Source of the DNA: UBA11740 sp049273695
GTDB lineage: Bacteria; Acidobacteriota; Blastocatellia; Pyrinomonadales; Pyrinomonadaceae
DNA: 64,000 bases
Direction of reading: 5' to 3'
Assembly: GCA_049273695.1 (NCBI GenBank)
Contig: JBASRE010000029.1
Coordinates: forward strand, 83,609-147,608
Shown here: in pieces, positions 27,196-36,034 of the stretch
Layout: each line of letters starts with the position of its first letter
How positions within the stretch are numbered: the stretch's first letter is position 1
Program-made: the position numbers and the translations under genes
Notes under the pieces: model-generated
The model's database searches: none
Told to the model about the DNA's origin: nothing
The model's input: the letters and a program-made list of their open reading frames with translations, nothing else

Positions 27196-27840
27196 TTACC
27201 TGACGCTCGGCTTTGCACGCAGCGCTAACAACAGGCCGTCGCGCAATTGGTCGGCGGCTGAAATGCCGGCCGCCTTGGTCGTCATCTTAATCGAAGCAGT
27301 TCCCACTTCTTCGCGCGTCCTCGTGCCGCCCCCACCAACCGGCTGATAGTAAGTCTTATCGTTCACGAGACGTTTGCCAGTCTTAGGCTCAAATACGTAA
27401 GAGAGAACCTCGAGATTTCTCGAATTGAGAATCAGTGTCGAGTTTTGGACTACATCTATTTCAAAACGCACCAGTGCCACGTAGGAAGTTTCGTCTTGTC
27501 GCGCCCGCTTGGCGGCTTCATCTGTCCCTAAGTCGCCAATCTCAGTGAATGAGATGTCGCTAAACTCTCGCAGCCGTTCCAGGCAACTTTCATAAATCTC
27601 ACGCTCAGTCGGCAGTCTCTTTTTGGTGTGGTTCGTGCCAATCATTAACTGAAGCTTGATTGACGGTTTGCCATCATCAGGCGGCGTCGGCTGGGCCGGT
27701 TGCGGAGTAGGCATTGGCACCGGCTTCGAACCGCGCCTGCCGGACTGTCCGCGCAATTCAACACCGCCGATGACTATCGCGATCAGCAGCAATGCGGCCA
27801 GACGGGGGAGCACAATTTGATTTGGCCGGGTAATTCGCAT
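27196..27840 (-). CDS. exported protein of unknown function with Pro-rich linker
   Basis: 214 residues with a signal peptide (residues 12-30) and a Pro-rich linker (KPVPMPTPQPAQPTPPDDGKP). The C-terminal 150 residues form an alpha/beta domain with repeated strands (SYVALVRFEIDVV; RNLEVLSYVFEPKTGKRL), reminiscent of periplasmic DUF-type domains but not one I can name. It lies 2 bp downstream of the 5'-nucleotidase stop and is almost certainly co-transcribed with it. It is convergent with the GH5-like gene. Confidence 0.65.
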   Translation of the reverse strand: MRITRPNQIVLPRLAALLLIAIVIGGVELRGQSGRRGSKPVPMPTPQPAQPTPPDDGKPSIKLQLMIGTNHTKKRLPTEREIYESCLERLREFSDISFTEIGDLGTDEAAKRARQDETSYVALVRFEIDVVQNSTLILNSRNLEVLSYVFEPKTGKRLVNDKTYYQPVGGGGTRTREEVGTASIKMTTKAAGISAADQLRDGLLLALRAKPSVR

Positions 27841-27842
27841 CG

Positions 27843-29456
27843 CTAACCTTCAGGGCACGAACGCTTATCCTTCGGCGTATCGACGCGCGTTACGCGTCCC
27901 TCGACCTTCGGCGCAATCGGACGGACGGATGTGATGGCCTTCTGCAAAATGTCTGCTTCGTTCGGCGCTTGGTCGGCCCCGACCACAACCTTTGCGTCAC
28001 GGAACATTGTGTAGCCGTCGCCTGCATCCTTAATTACATAATTGGTCGCCGCCAGGGTGTACTTTTGCCGATCGATCAACGGGCGGCCATTCACGGTCAC
28101 GTTCGTCACGCGTTCTCCCGCTTTGCGCGTGGCGTCATAAGAAAAACGAATGCCGGATACCTGCGGAAAGCGGCCGGGCTGGGATTCGACGCCGATTGAT
28201 CCCACGCCGTGTTCGAGCGCTGCTCGCAGAGTGGCTCCGGTCAACTCAATCTTCAGGACTTTGTTATTGAAAGGAAGAATTGAAAGCACGTCGCGCTTGG
28301 TTAACACTCCCGGCTGGATCAGCGCATCAGCGCGAATGGATCCGCCGTTGACGAGCGCTACGTCCGCGCCGGTCGCCTGGCGATAAGCGTCAGCGATGAA
28401 GTTGCCCATGTTCGTTTCGCGCGTGCGGACATTCTCACTCTTCATGTCCAACGGGACATCGGTGCGGCCAACGGGTTGCTCTAAACTCTTCAAGAGCGCG
28501 CCATACTTCTCGTTGAGCGGCGCGAAGCCAGGATCGTCTTCATACTCGCTGGTGACCGGAATGACTTTCCAATCTATGCTCTCCAGCTTGCCGGTCTTTT
28601 TATCAATATTAAGATCGATGCGCCCCATCTCGCGCGCGTCCGCGGTCATCTTGAAGATGGGCGCGCGACCGGCCATCGACTCGAGCAAAGTGTGTTCGTG
28701 CCCGCCGATGATCACATCGACACCTGAACAGCGAGCAAGTTGTTTATCTTCAGCCATGGAAAGATGCGTCAGCGCGACGATGACCTGTGCGCCCGCCGCG
28801 CGAATCTTGGGAATGACTCGACCCGCCGTCTCGCAGGGGTCGAGGATGTCCACATTCGGGCCAGGCCGGGAAGTTGAAGTAGTCTCGGGCAACAGAATTC
28901 CGAACATGCCAATCTTCACGCCGTCGAATTCGCGCACGATGAACTCAGGTGTTTCGCCAAAAAGCTTTCCAGTTTTCTTGTCGATCACATTTGCCGCCAG
29001 CCATTTGAATTTCGATTCGCCCATCCGCTGAAGCAGAACTTCGGGGCCGAAATCAAACTCGTGATTCCCGAGCGTGGCGTAATCCAAACCGGCCGCGTTC
29101 CAGGCTTCAATCATCTGTCGGCCCTGGAGCATCACATTGTTTACGCGAGTGTTCGATTCGAGAGAAGGCGAAATCGTGTCGCCCGCCATCAGGAACAAGG
29201 TGTGCGGCGACTCGGCCAGAATCTTTTTCCGCAAAGTTGAAACGCGTGCGAGGCCACCGCGCGTACCGCCGTCAACGGGCGCGAATTGATAGACATCGTT
29301 GACCTGGAGCAGCGTTACGCGGACCGGACATTCTGTTTGTGTCTGCGCAGCAACGTAATCAAAGCGATATGCTGCAAGGGCAAATGCAAGCGAGATTAGT
29401 AAGCAGAGCGCGACTCTGCGTCGGCGAAGCTGAGTGGGAACGTGGGTTGAGTTCAT
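27843..29456 (-). CDS. 5'-nucleotidase / 2',3'-cyclic phosphodiesterase (UshA family)
   Basis: 537 residues with a signal peptide in the first 37. The metallophosphoesterase domain shows LLQVNDVYQF (a variant of the LxxNDxH motif in which Tyr replaces His), GDTISPS, GNHEFDFG, ALTHLSMAEDKQLA and GGHEHT. The C-terminal 5'-nucleotidase domain has NFIADAYRQATGADVALVNGG and the substrate-stacking region GYTMFRDA. Members hydrolyse nucleotides in the periplasm for phosphate and nucleoside salvage. The replaced His in the first motif (NDVY) is found in part of the family. Co-transcribed with the 27196 gene. Confidence 0.9.
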   Translation of the reverse strand: MNSTHVPTQLRRRRVALCLLISLAFALAAYRFDYVAAQTQTECPVRVTLLQVNDVYQFAPVDGGTRGGLARVSTLRKKILAESPHTLFLMAGDTISPSLESNTRVNNVMLQGRQMIEAWNAAGLDYATLGNHEFDFGPEVLLQRMGESKFKWLAANVIDKKTGKLFGETPEFIVREFDGVKIGMFGILLPETTSTSRPGPNVDILDPCETAGRVIPKIRAAGAQVIVALTHLSMAEDKQLARCSGVDVIIGGHEHTLLESMAGRAPIFKMTADAREMGRIDLNIDKKTGKLESIDWKVIPVTSEYEDDPGFAPLNEKYGALLKSLEQPVGRTDVPLDMKSENVRTRETNMGNFIADAYRQATGADVALVNGGSIRADALIQPGVLTKRDVLSILPFNNKVLKIELTGATLRAALEHGVGSIGVESQPGRFPQVSGIRFSYDATRKAGERVTNVTVNGRPLIDRQKYTLAATNYVIKDAGDGYTMFRDAKVVVGADQAPNEADILQKAITSVRPIAPKVEGRVTRVDTPKDKRSCPEG

Positions 29457-29545
29457 CGGTAGAGCCTTCCGTTTGAAGCTGTTTGAAAACGCGTTGGATT
29501 ATACTTGAGGCGAAGTGAGTGGGATACATTCAGTCATCAAAATCG

Positions 29546-29676
29546 CACCTCGCCTCAGCGAGGTGATGTGGGGCGCACAAAGTTACGAACCTTTCTAACG
29601 GTTCCGCAAATCCGTTGAAACGGCTGAGGAGCAGGACGACTCTCCCCAGACACCTCGCGGAAGCGAGGTGTGAATG
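29546..29676. repeat. multi-hairpin element (CACCTCGC type), second copy
   Basis: Hairpins CACCTCGC-CTCA-GCGAGGTG (29546-29565) and CACCTCGC-GGAA-GCGAGGTG (29651-29670), with inner hairpins including CCGTTGAAACGG (29612-29623). The right end GTGTGAATGAGA is identical to that of the element at 21467. It ends just before, or inside, the 5' end of the SDR gene. Confidence 0.75.
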
Positions 29677-29685
29677 AGAATCCTA

Positions 29686-30756
29686 ATGTTTGCTGACGAA
29701 ACAGTCTTCATCACCGGCTTTCCCGGTTTCATTGCGGGACGTTTGGTTGAGCGGCTGGCGCGTGAAGGGGCTCGTTTCACTTTGCTGGTGCAGCCGGCCC
29801 TGTTGAAGCGTGCTTACGAGGACGTCGCGCAGATCGTCGCGGAAACGGGCGCGCCGGCGGAGAAGTTTTCAATCGTCGAAGGTGACATAACGAAAGCGGA
29901 CTTAGGTCTGACGCAGACGGATTTGGAACGCGCCCGCGCGGAAACTGACACCGTGTTCCATCTGGCGGCGGCTTACGATTTGGCAGTCGCACGTGAAGTG
30001 GGAGAGCTCGTCAATGTTCAGGGCACGCGCAATGTGAACGAGTTCGCGAAATCAATTGCGAACCTGCGGCGCTATCACTATGTCTCGACCTGCTACGTCG
30101 CCGGCCGGCGCTCGGGATTAATTCGGGAAGACGAGCTCGAGCACGCCGCAGGCTTTCGCAATCACTATGAAGGGTCAAAGTACCTGGCGGAGGTTTCCGT
30201 CGCAGCGTTGAAATCGGAATTGCCGGTCACGATTCACCGGCCGGCAGTCGTCGTCGGCGATTCGCGCACGGGTGAGACTGCGAAGTACGACGGCATTTAT
30301 TATCTGATTCACTATTTGCGCCAATGGCCGGGCGGATTGGCGCTGCTGAACATCGGCAACAGCAAAGTGAGTCTGAACCTTGTGCCCATCGACTATGTAA
30401 TTGAAGCGATGGTTGCGCTCGCAAAAGATGAACGCGCGATCGGGACCACCGTACAAATCGCCGATCCGACGCCCCTCACGACTGAGCAGTTATTTGACGA
30501 GATTGCGAAAACGGTCGGCGGGCGCGAATCGTGGATGACGGTTCCGCGACGCATCGTCTATCCCGTGCTGATGGCGCCGGGCGCGCCAAAGATTACCGGC
30601 CTGCCGCATTCAGCCGTGCCCTACTTCTTTCTTGAACAGACATACGACACGAGTCGAGTTAGAGAGTTGCTTGAACCGCACAGTATTAACTGTCCAGCGT
30701 TTCCTGATTACGTGGCCGCGTTAGTGAAGTTTGTGGAGAAGCAGCCGGCTTTGTGA
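29686..30756 (+). CDS. SDR-family NAD(P)-dependent reductase/epimerase
   Basis: 356 residues from ATG 29686; an upstream ATG at 29674 lies inside the repeat end. Extended SDR fold: FITGFPGFIAGRLVERL (cofactor loop), EGDITK, VFHLAAAYDL, STCYVAG, and the catalytic Tyr-x3-Lys YEGSK. The central part and the YFLEQTYD/tail region resemble thioester-reductase or male-sterility-type fatty acyl reductases, which reduce an acyl thioester, but sugar-nucleotide epimerase activity is not excluded. It stands alone between a repeat element and the convergent pdxH. Confidence 0.8.
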   Translation: MFADETVFITGFPGFIAGRLVERLAREGARFTLLVQPALLKRAYEDVAQIVAETGAPAEKFSIVEGDITKADLGLTQTDLERARAETDTVFHLAAAYDLAVAREVGELVNVQGTRNVNEFAKSIANLRRYHYVSTCYVAGRRSGLIREDELEHAAGFRNHYEGSKYLAEVSVAALKSELPVTIHRPAVVVGDSRTGETAKYDGIYYLIHYLRQWPGGLALLNIGNSKVSLNLVPIDYVIEAMVALAKDERAIGTTVQIADPTPLTTEQLFDEIAKTVGGRESWMTVPRRIVYPVLMAPGAPKITGLPHSAVPYFFLEQTYDTSRVRELLEPHSINCPAFPDYVAALVKFVEKQPAL

Positions 30757-30768
30757 CAACAAACCATT

Positions 30769-30915
<147 letters not shown>

Positions 30916-30916
30916 A

Positions 30917-31531
30917 TCAGGGTGCCAGCCGTTCAATTAGCCAACTACCATCCTGCTGCAAGTTGTACCGCAGCCGATCGTGCAGGCGATTTTCGCGGCC
31001 TTGCCAGAACTCGATGACGTCAGGTTTGACTCGGTAGCCGCCCCAATGCGGCGGGCGCGGGACGTTGTCGGCAAACTTCCAATTAAACTCTTCGAACTGT
31101 TTTTCTAATTGTTCGCGGCTTTCGACGGGCTGGCTTTGGTCGGAAGCCCAGGCGCCCAGCTTGCTGCCGAGTGGCCGCGAATGGAAGTACTCATCTGACT
31201 CAGCTTCGGAAACCTTCTCGACAGCGCCCTCAATTCGTACCTGCCGCCACAGCTGAGACCAATAGAACAGCAGACACGCGCGCGGGTTTTCGGCTAACTC
31301 CTGACCTTTGCGGCTTTCGTAATTCGTGTAGAAGACGAAACCCTGCTCGTCGAAACTCTTTAGCAGAACGATACGCGCGGAGGGGCTACCATACTTGTCG
31401 GTAGTCGCGAGCGTCATTGATGTCGCGTCCTGTTCGGACATGCCAGTCGCGTTTGCGTCGGCGAACCAGAGTTCGAATTGACGAATGGGATTGGCATCCA
31501 CCGTAGTCTTGGTTAGGGCGACTGGGGTCAT
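30917..31531 (-). CDS. pdxH: pyridoxamine 5'-phosphate oxidase
   Basis: 204 residues, close to the usual length. FMN-binding split-barrel with ATSMTLATTDKYGSPSARIVLLK, GFVFYTNYESRKGQEL, FYWSQLWRQVRIEG, the loop RPLGSKLGAWAS, and the substrate-binding end PPHWGGYRVKPDVIEFWQGR with NRLHDRLRY. It oxidises pyridoxine or pyridoxamine 5'-phosphate to PLP in the cytoplasm. It is single, with its stop directly abutting the heptamer repeat on its left; the last codons are not changed by it. Confidence 0.96.
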   Translation of the reverse strand: MTPVALTKTTVDANPIRQFELWFADANATGMSEQDATSMTLATTDKYGSPSARIVLLKSFDEQGFVFYTNYESRKGQELAENPRACLLFYWSQLWRQVRIEGAVEKVSEAESDEYFHSRPLGSKLGAWASDQSQPVESREQLEKQFEEFNWKFADNVPRPPHWGGYRVKPDVIEFWQGRENRLHDRLRYNLQQDGSWLIERLAP

Positions 31532-31708
31532 TTCGAGGTTTGATCGGAATAGTTTGGCACACGTTCAAGGCCGCTTTGCTCGACTTCGGCAGGGGCGGCA
31601 AAATTGTTCGGCGATATTAAAACACATGCCGCCAGACTGTCTTAAACGCCAATCTGAAAGCCCAAAACTCGGCTGCCGATAAACGTATGGCAAAGTCGCC
31701 GAACATTA

Positions 31709-31737
31709 TTGACACGATAATCTTCCGCGCATAAGCT
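31709..31737 (+). promoter_or_regulatory. probable sigma70-type promoter
   Basis: TTGACA at 31709-31714, a 17-base spacer and TAAGCT at 31732-31737, ending 90 bases before the ATG at 31827. Confidence 0.45.
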
Positions 31738-31826
31738 GCAGCCGATTATTACACAAGCCACGCGCGTGGTTTCCGTGGATTCGCAATGGCTGCATCAACT
31801 GAATTACTTCCCGAAAGGAAACGACC

Positions 31827-32798
31827 ATGACTCGCACCGTGAGTTGGGCTACTTCTAATCTCCGCTTCCTTTTAGTTGCCCTTCTTTCCGTCATACTAGT
31901 TGGCGGCTGGTTTTTATCGAGCCGCGTTCCGGTCACCTCCGGCTTCAACGCCGATGCCACTCAAGCCATCACCGGGCTTCAGCAACACAGCTCGTTCCAT
32001 TACGAGATGGTGCGAGTGCTCGCCGTGCTTGCCGGCTTTAACAAGAATGAGGCCGAGCAAATCGCAGTGGCCGGCGAGGCCGTTGACCTGGGCACCTTTA
32101 CCGGATACAAGCTCGCGAATGGGGCAAAGTCGCTCACTATCAGAAACACGAACCGCTTTGGTCCCAACGGTCGCTTCTATCACTTCGCGCGGCGCTCGTC
32201 GCAATATGAACAGGCCGCATCCCCTGGTTCAGTTAGCAACACGTGTGGTTACTTCAAAGGCGGCGCTCGAAATAATCCCAACACCGCGCCATGCACTCTC
32301 AAGGGACCTGAACTCGATCAGATCAAGAACTGGGCATTTGATCTTCAGGGTCACAAGCCAACCGCGGGCCAAAGGCCTAAGGACGGTTTAGGCAGGGACA
32401 TCCAACCCAAGACTTTGGTCGCGCTCGGAATCTACCTGCATGCCATCGGAGATACGTACTCGCATGAACAATGCATGGTGGTGCAGTCGTTTCGCTTTCA
32501 CAAGCCAGCGCCCGCTTCGTGCAACGCCGCCTGGCACACGGATTATCCGCGAGGAGATTTCGGTCAGGGACTGCCGTTTACAGAACCAGCGGCCGAAGAA
32601 GTCTGGCGCGCGTTGCGTCAATACAAGGGCGCGGACGGTTCGACCCCCCCGAGGTTCATCGAAGATTTCATCAAAACCAATAATGCCTGTGGTCGAGTTA
32701 AGCTGGCGGTTGATACTTTTAACAGTCTGACGGGGGATTCGACCACGCAAATCAAATGTGCGCCCCAGGCGTCTGCAACATCAAAGAGACGCGGCTAG
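31827..32798 (+). CDS. exported protein, possibly zinc-dependent phospholipase C-like
   Basis: 323 residues with an N-terminal hydrophobic segment (residues 13-32). The mature part has spaced His/Asp residues that could form a zinc site: FHYEMVRVLAVLAG near residue 55, FYHFARR near 112, and YLHAIGDTYSHEQC near 200. The last motif (HxxxDxxSH) resembles the metal-binding helix of zinc-dependent phospholipase C and P1 nuclease relatives. Four or more Cys may form disulfides outside the cytoplasm. The family assignment is tentative. It has a good AGGAAACGACC ribosome site and a candidate promoter at 31709. Confidence 0.6.
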   Translation: MTRTVSWATSNLRFLLVALLSVILVGGWFLSSRVPVTSGFNADATQAITGLQQHSSFHYEMVRVLAVLAGFNKNEAEQIAVAGEAVDLGTFTGYKLANGAKSLTIRNTNRFGPNGRFYHFARRSSQYEQAASPGSVSNTCGYFKGGARNNPNTAPCTLKGPELDQIKNWAFDLQGHKPTAGQRPKDGLGRDIQPKTLVALGIYLHAIGDTYSHEQCMVVQSFRFHKPAPASCNAAWHTDYPRGDFGQGLPFTEPAAEEVWRALRQYKGADGSTPPRFIEDFIKTNNACGRVKLAVDTFNSLTGDSTTQIKCAPQASATSKRRG

Positions 32799-32895
32799 GG
32801 AAATCCAAGACCACTCCAGCAGCCCACCATTCGCAATGCAATCCCGCCCGCGTGTCGATAGGCGCGCATTGTCAGGTATTATCTGACTTCAATTC

Positions 32896-34323
32896 ATGTC
32901 TCCTTCGCAGAAAAAAGATCTACCGCTGGTCGCGATTGTCGGCCGGCCGAACGTCGGCAAGTCGACTCTGTTCAATCGATTGATCGGCGAGCGGCGCGCA
33001 ATAGTCGGCGACGAGCCGGGCATCACGCGCGATCGCATTTACGGTGAAGCCAATTGGAAGGGAAAGAGCTTTTCGCTGGTCGACACCGGCGGAATCGTGC
33101 CCGATGACGAGGCAGTAATTCCCGCGAACATTTTCAAGCAAGCGGGAGTAGCCATCAACCAGGCCGCCGCGTTGGTGTGGGTAGTCGATGCACGGAAGGG
33201 CGTGACGCCGTTGGATGAAGAGCTGGCGTTGTTGCTGCGCGAAACCGGAAAGCCGGTGCTGCTCGCCGCTAACAAAGTTGACTCAGCGCGTCTGGAAGAT
33301 GAAGCGAGCGATTTTCATCGTTTTGGATTCGAGCAGGTGCTTCCGGTTTCGGCCGAACACGGAAATGGCCTCGGCGAGCTGCTGAACGTGCTGGTGGAAA
33401 CTGTTGAGAAGTCAGAATCCCGAGTCGTCGGGATAGCGGGCGGGCCCGAAACCCTTTCACGCCAAGACGCAAAGACGCAAAGCGACGCAAAGACTGAAGC
33501 GCGTGAAATCCGGCTCGCCATTATCGGCCGTCCAAATGTTGGCAAGTCGTCTGTACTCAATCGGCTGCTCGGTGAGGAGCGAGCAATCGTCTCGCCCGTT
33601 GCGGGCACGACGCGCGACAGCGTTGATACTCTGCTCAAGACTGACGAGCAGACTTTCCGCATCATCGACACGGCCGGCATTCGTCGCAAAGGAAAAACGA
33701 CCGCGATGGCTGAGAAGCTTTCCGTCGTGATGGCTCGGAAAAGTTTGGAGCGCGCGGATGTTGCCATTGTGCTGCTCGATGCGGAAGAAGGCGTAACGGC
33801 GCTGGATTCGGCGATTGCCGGCTATGCGCTCGAGCAGGGTTGTTCAATTATTCTCGTTTTGAATAAATGGGACCTGCTGGAGGGAAAGGACACTGCCAGC
33901 GGCACGAAGTTCGAACAAAAGGTCCGCCAAGAGATGAAGTTTCTGAGTTGGGCGCCCGTGATTACAACCTCTGCTTTAACGGGCCAGCGCGTGCAGAAGC
34001 TCCTGCCACTCGCAATTCGTGCGAATGCTGTTCGCAGTGTGCGCATTCCCACATCGCGTCTGAACGATTTCTTCGAACGTGAAGTGCGCCAACGCTCGGG
34101 GGTGACGCCGGCGAAAACGTTTCGGGGCTCGCGTCTGCACGTGCAGTACATCACGCAAATCGGCGTACGTCCGCCTACCTTCGTCGTCTTCACTTCGGGC
34201 GGCAAAGCAGGTCTGCACTTTTCCTTTCTGCGGCACCTTGAGAACCGTATGCGTGATGAGTTCGACTTTTATGCGACTCCAATCCGCATCATTGAAAGGC
34301 ACAAGTCAAAAACGAGACGCTGA
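32896..34323 (+). CDS. der: ribosome biogenesis GTPase Der (EngA)
   Basis: 475 residues with two tandem GTPase domains: GRPNVGKSTLFNRL, DTGG and NKVD in the first; GRPNVGKSSVLNRL, DTAG and NKWD in the second; then the KH-like domain (VTPAKTFRGSRLHVQYITQ). Der matures the 50S subunit. The linker between the domains (about residues 186-200) is encoded by a tandem repeat, GACGCAAA in several copies at 33455-33495, adding Gln/Asp/Ala/Lys/Thr residues. Everything else is normal. No coupled neighbour. Confidence 0.97.
   Translation: MSPSQKKDLPLVAIVGRPNVGKSTLFNRLIGERRAIVGDEPGITRDRIYGEANWKGKSFSLVDTGGIVPDDEAVIPANIFKQAGVAINQAAALVWVVDARKGVTPLDEELALLLRETGKPVLLAANKVDSARLEDEASDFHRFGFEQVLPVSAEHGNGLGELLNVLVETVEKSESRVVGIAGGPETLSRQDAKTQSDAKTEAREIRLAIIGRPNVGKSSVLNRLLGEERAIVSPVAGTTRDSVDTLLKTDEQTFRIIDTAGIRRKGKTTAMAEKLSVVMARKSLERADVAIVLLDAEEGVTALDSAIAGYALEQGCSIILVLNKWDLLEGKDTASGTKFEQKVRQEMKFLSWAPVITTSALTGQRVQKLLPLAIRANAVRSVRIPTSRLNDFFEREVRQRSGVTPAKTFRGSRLHVQYITQIGVRPPTFVVFTSGGKAGLHFSFLRHLENRMRDEFDFYATPIRIIERHKSKTRR
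33455..33495. repeat. GACGCAAA tandem repeat inside der
   Basis: Three to four imperfect copies of an 8-bp unit (GACGCAAA) in the der linker, in frame. The unit type is one common between genes in this kind of genome; here it is translated. Confidence 0.7.
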
Positions 34324-34324
34324 G

Positions 34325-34800
34325 CACTAGAGGCTAGAGGCTGGAGATTAGAGACTTGGTTCGAAATTACATCCCACAACATATGCCGAAGGAGGACTCT
34401 CATGAATACAACCTTCAAAAGCTACCGTGATCTTGACGTGTGGCAGAGATCAATGCGACTTGCCAAGCGAATCTATCAGGTCACCCAGAAGTTTCCAGGC
34501 GATGAGAGGATTTGGATTGACGAATCAACTTCGTCGAGCTGCGGTCTCAGTGCCTTCAAATCTCGCAGGGCCATGCCCGTTTCGGAGCAGGTGAGTTCAG
34601 CAGGTTCATCTCAATTACGATGGGCTCAATAGCGGAAATCGAAACGCAGATTCTTTTAAGTAACGACTTGGGCTACATAACATCTGAAGTCACCCAAGAA
34701 GTTCTGGGAGAGTTGGATGCAATCGGAAGGATGCTCAGAGGGCTTGCGAAAGCGATCCAGAGACGCCGAGATGTCTAGCCTCAAGCCTCTAGTCTCTAGC
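34325..34800. repeat. inverted heptamer repeats flanking the broken four-helix-bundle gene
   Basis: Left arm 34328-34353 (CTAGAGG-CTAGAGG-CTGGAGA type). Right arm 34774-34800 (TCTAGCCTCAAGCCTCTAG type) is its reverse complement in sense. The pair brackets the pseudogene at 34402-34778; the right arm encodes the first residues of tgt. Confidence 0.7.
34402..34778 (+). pseudogene. four-helix-bundle (23S intervening-sequence-type) protein, frameshifted
   Basis: The start is intact with a strong AAGGAGG site: MNTTFKSYRDLDVWQRSMRLAKRIY is the N-terminus of the S23/avd-like four-helix-bundle family (usual length about 120 residues). Near 34508 one extra base shifts the frame; the family sequence FGLTNQLRRAAVSVPSNLA continues in the +1 frame. 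Near 34566 a second shift moves the remainder (GHARFGAGEFSRFI, then MGSIAEIETQILLSNDLGYI) to the third frame, ending at TAG 34776-34778. So two indels have broken a once normal gene. It overlaps the first 8 bases of tgt and lies between inverted heptamer repeats. Sequencing error at two sites is less likely but possible. Confidence 0.8.
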
Positions 34801-35976
34801 CTCGCTTTCGACCTTCAAGCCCGCGAAGGTGAGGCGCGCGCGGGAATTCTCACTACGCGGCGCGGCGAAATCGAGACGCCAGTCTTCATGCCGGTGGGGA
34901 CTGCCGGCACGGTGAAGGGGATTCGCTTCGAAGAACTGGAAGCTGCCGACCTCGATGCGGGGATAATCCTAGGCAATACGTATCACCTTTGGCTGCGGCC
35001 CGGCATTGAAGTGATCAAAGCCTGCGGCGGGCTGCACAACTTCATCGGCTGGGAGCGCGCGCTGCTCACCGACTCTGGCGGCTTTCAAGTTTGGAGTCTC
35101 ACAGATATTCGCAAAGTCACCGAAGAGGGAACTGAGTTTCGCTCTCACATCGACGGCGCGCTTTGTTTTCTCTCGCCCGAAATCTCGATGGAAGTGCAAA
35201 CCGCGTTGGGCGCCGAGATCGCCATGGCGTTCGATGAGTGTCCACCGGGACAGATCGATCAGGATGCGGCCCGACGCAGCATGGAGCTGACGTTGCGTTG
35301 GGCGAAGAGATCGAAGGAAGCGCATGTAACGCAAGTTGTTAACGTGCGCTCGCCGGAGTCGGAATCGACGGACGCGCAAGTTAACAACTTGCGGTACAGA
35401 CAAGCACTCTTCGGCATCGTTCAGGGCGCGTCTCATCTGGATCTGCGACGCGAAAGCCTGGAACGGACAGTTGAAATCGGATTCGACGGCTATGCGATAG
35501 GCGGTCTGAGTGTCGGGGAAGAAAAGCCGGTGATGCTCGACATCATTGAAGACATCGCGCCGCGCATGCCGGCCGGCCAGCCGAGATACTTGATGGGTGT
35601 CGGCACGCCGGAAGACTTGATTGAATCGGTCGCACGGGGAATCGATATGTTTGACTGCGTGCTCCCGACGCGCAACGGCCGGACGGGCCAGGCCTTCACC
35701 TCGCGGGGGAAACTGAACATCAAAAACGCTCGATTCGCGGCCGACAAAAGACCTCTGGACGAGGCCTGTGCGTGTTCAGTCTGTCGGCGCCATTCGCGCG
35801 CTTTCATTCGACATCTGTACCTCGCGGGCGAGATGCTCGCAAGCATCCTTCTGACGCATCACAATCTGGCGTTCTTCCTTGACACTATGAGACACGTCAG
35901 GCAAGCTATCCGGTCTGGCCAATTCGCGAAATTTCGGCAAGAGTTCACTGAGCAGCTCAGCTCTGGTTTGGAATAG
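34771..35976 (+). CDS. tgt: queuine tRNA-ribosyltransferase with in-frame palindromic insertion
   Basis: 401 residues from ATG 34771 (in-frame ATG 34717 lies in the preceding pseudogene). Conserved parts: ETPVFMPVGTAGTVKGI, GNTYHLWLRPG, LTDSGGFQVWSL (catalytic Asp), ALFGIVQGA, GGLSVGE, MGVGTPEDL, DCVLPTRNGR (nucleophile Asp) and zinc ligands CACSVC and H at the C-terminal end. The enzyme inserts preQ1 into tRNA. Between RWAKRSKEAH and QALFGIVQG there are about 25 residues where bacterial relatives have about 8-10; this extra peptide is encoded by a paired-hairpin element (35326-35397). Heads tgt-yajC-secD-secF, the usual bacterial order. Confidence 0.95.
   Translation: MSSLKPLVSSLAFDLQAREGEARAGILTTRRGEIETPVFMPVGTAGTVKGIRFEELEAADLDAGIILGNTYHLWLRPGIEVIKACGGLHNFIGWERALLTDSGGFQVWSLTDIRKVTEEGTEFRSHIDGALCFLSPEISMEVQTALGAEIAMAFDECPPGQIDQDAARRSMELTLRWAKRSKEAHVTQVVNVRSPESESTDAQVNNLRYRQALFGIVQGASHLDLRRESLERTVEIGFDGYAIGGLSVGEEKPVMLDIIEDIAPRMPAGQPRYLMGVGTPEDLIESVARGIDMFDCVLPTRNGRTGQAFTSRGKLNIKNARFAADKRPLDEACACSVCRRHSRAFIRHLYLAGEMLASILLTHHNLAFFLDTMRHVRQAIRSGQFAKFRQEFTEQLSSGLE
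35326..35397. repeat. paired-hairpin element inserted in frame in tgt
   Basis: GCAAGTTGTTAAC (35331-35343) and GTTAACAACTTGC (35380-35392) are a perfect 13-bp inverted repeat. The second arm also folds on itself as CGCAAGTT-AAC-AACTTGCG. Sequence and layout match the intergenic element at 63717-63783 (GTAACGCAA at the left, GTTAACAACTTG then TAC at the right). Confidence 0.85.
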
Positions 35977-36034
35977 CGCGTGTCGGAACCCGGAGCAATA
36001 ACGACGGGATCAGAAGGGTTCATAACCAACAAAT

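Noticed and set aside
27969..29031. Long plus-strand open frames opposite the 5'-nucleotidase
   Set aside because: Low similarity to any protein style, frame shared with a certain gene on the other strand, no ribosome site; antisense shadows.
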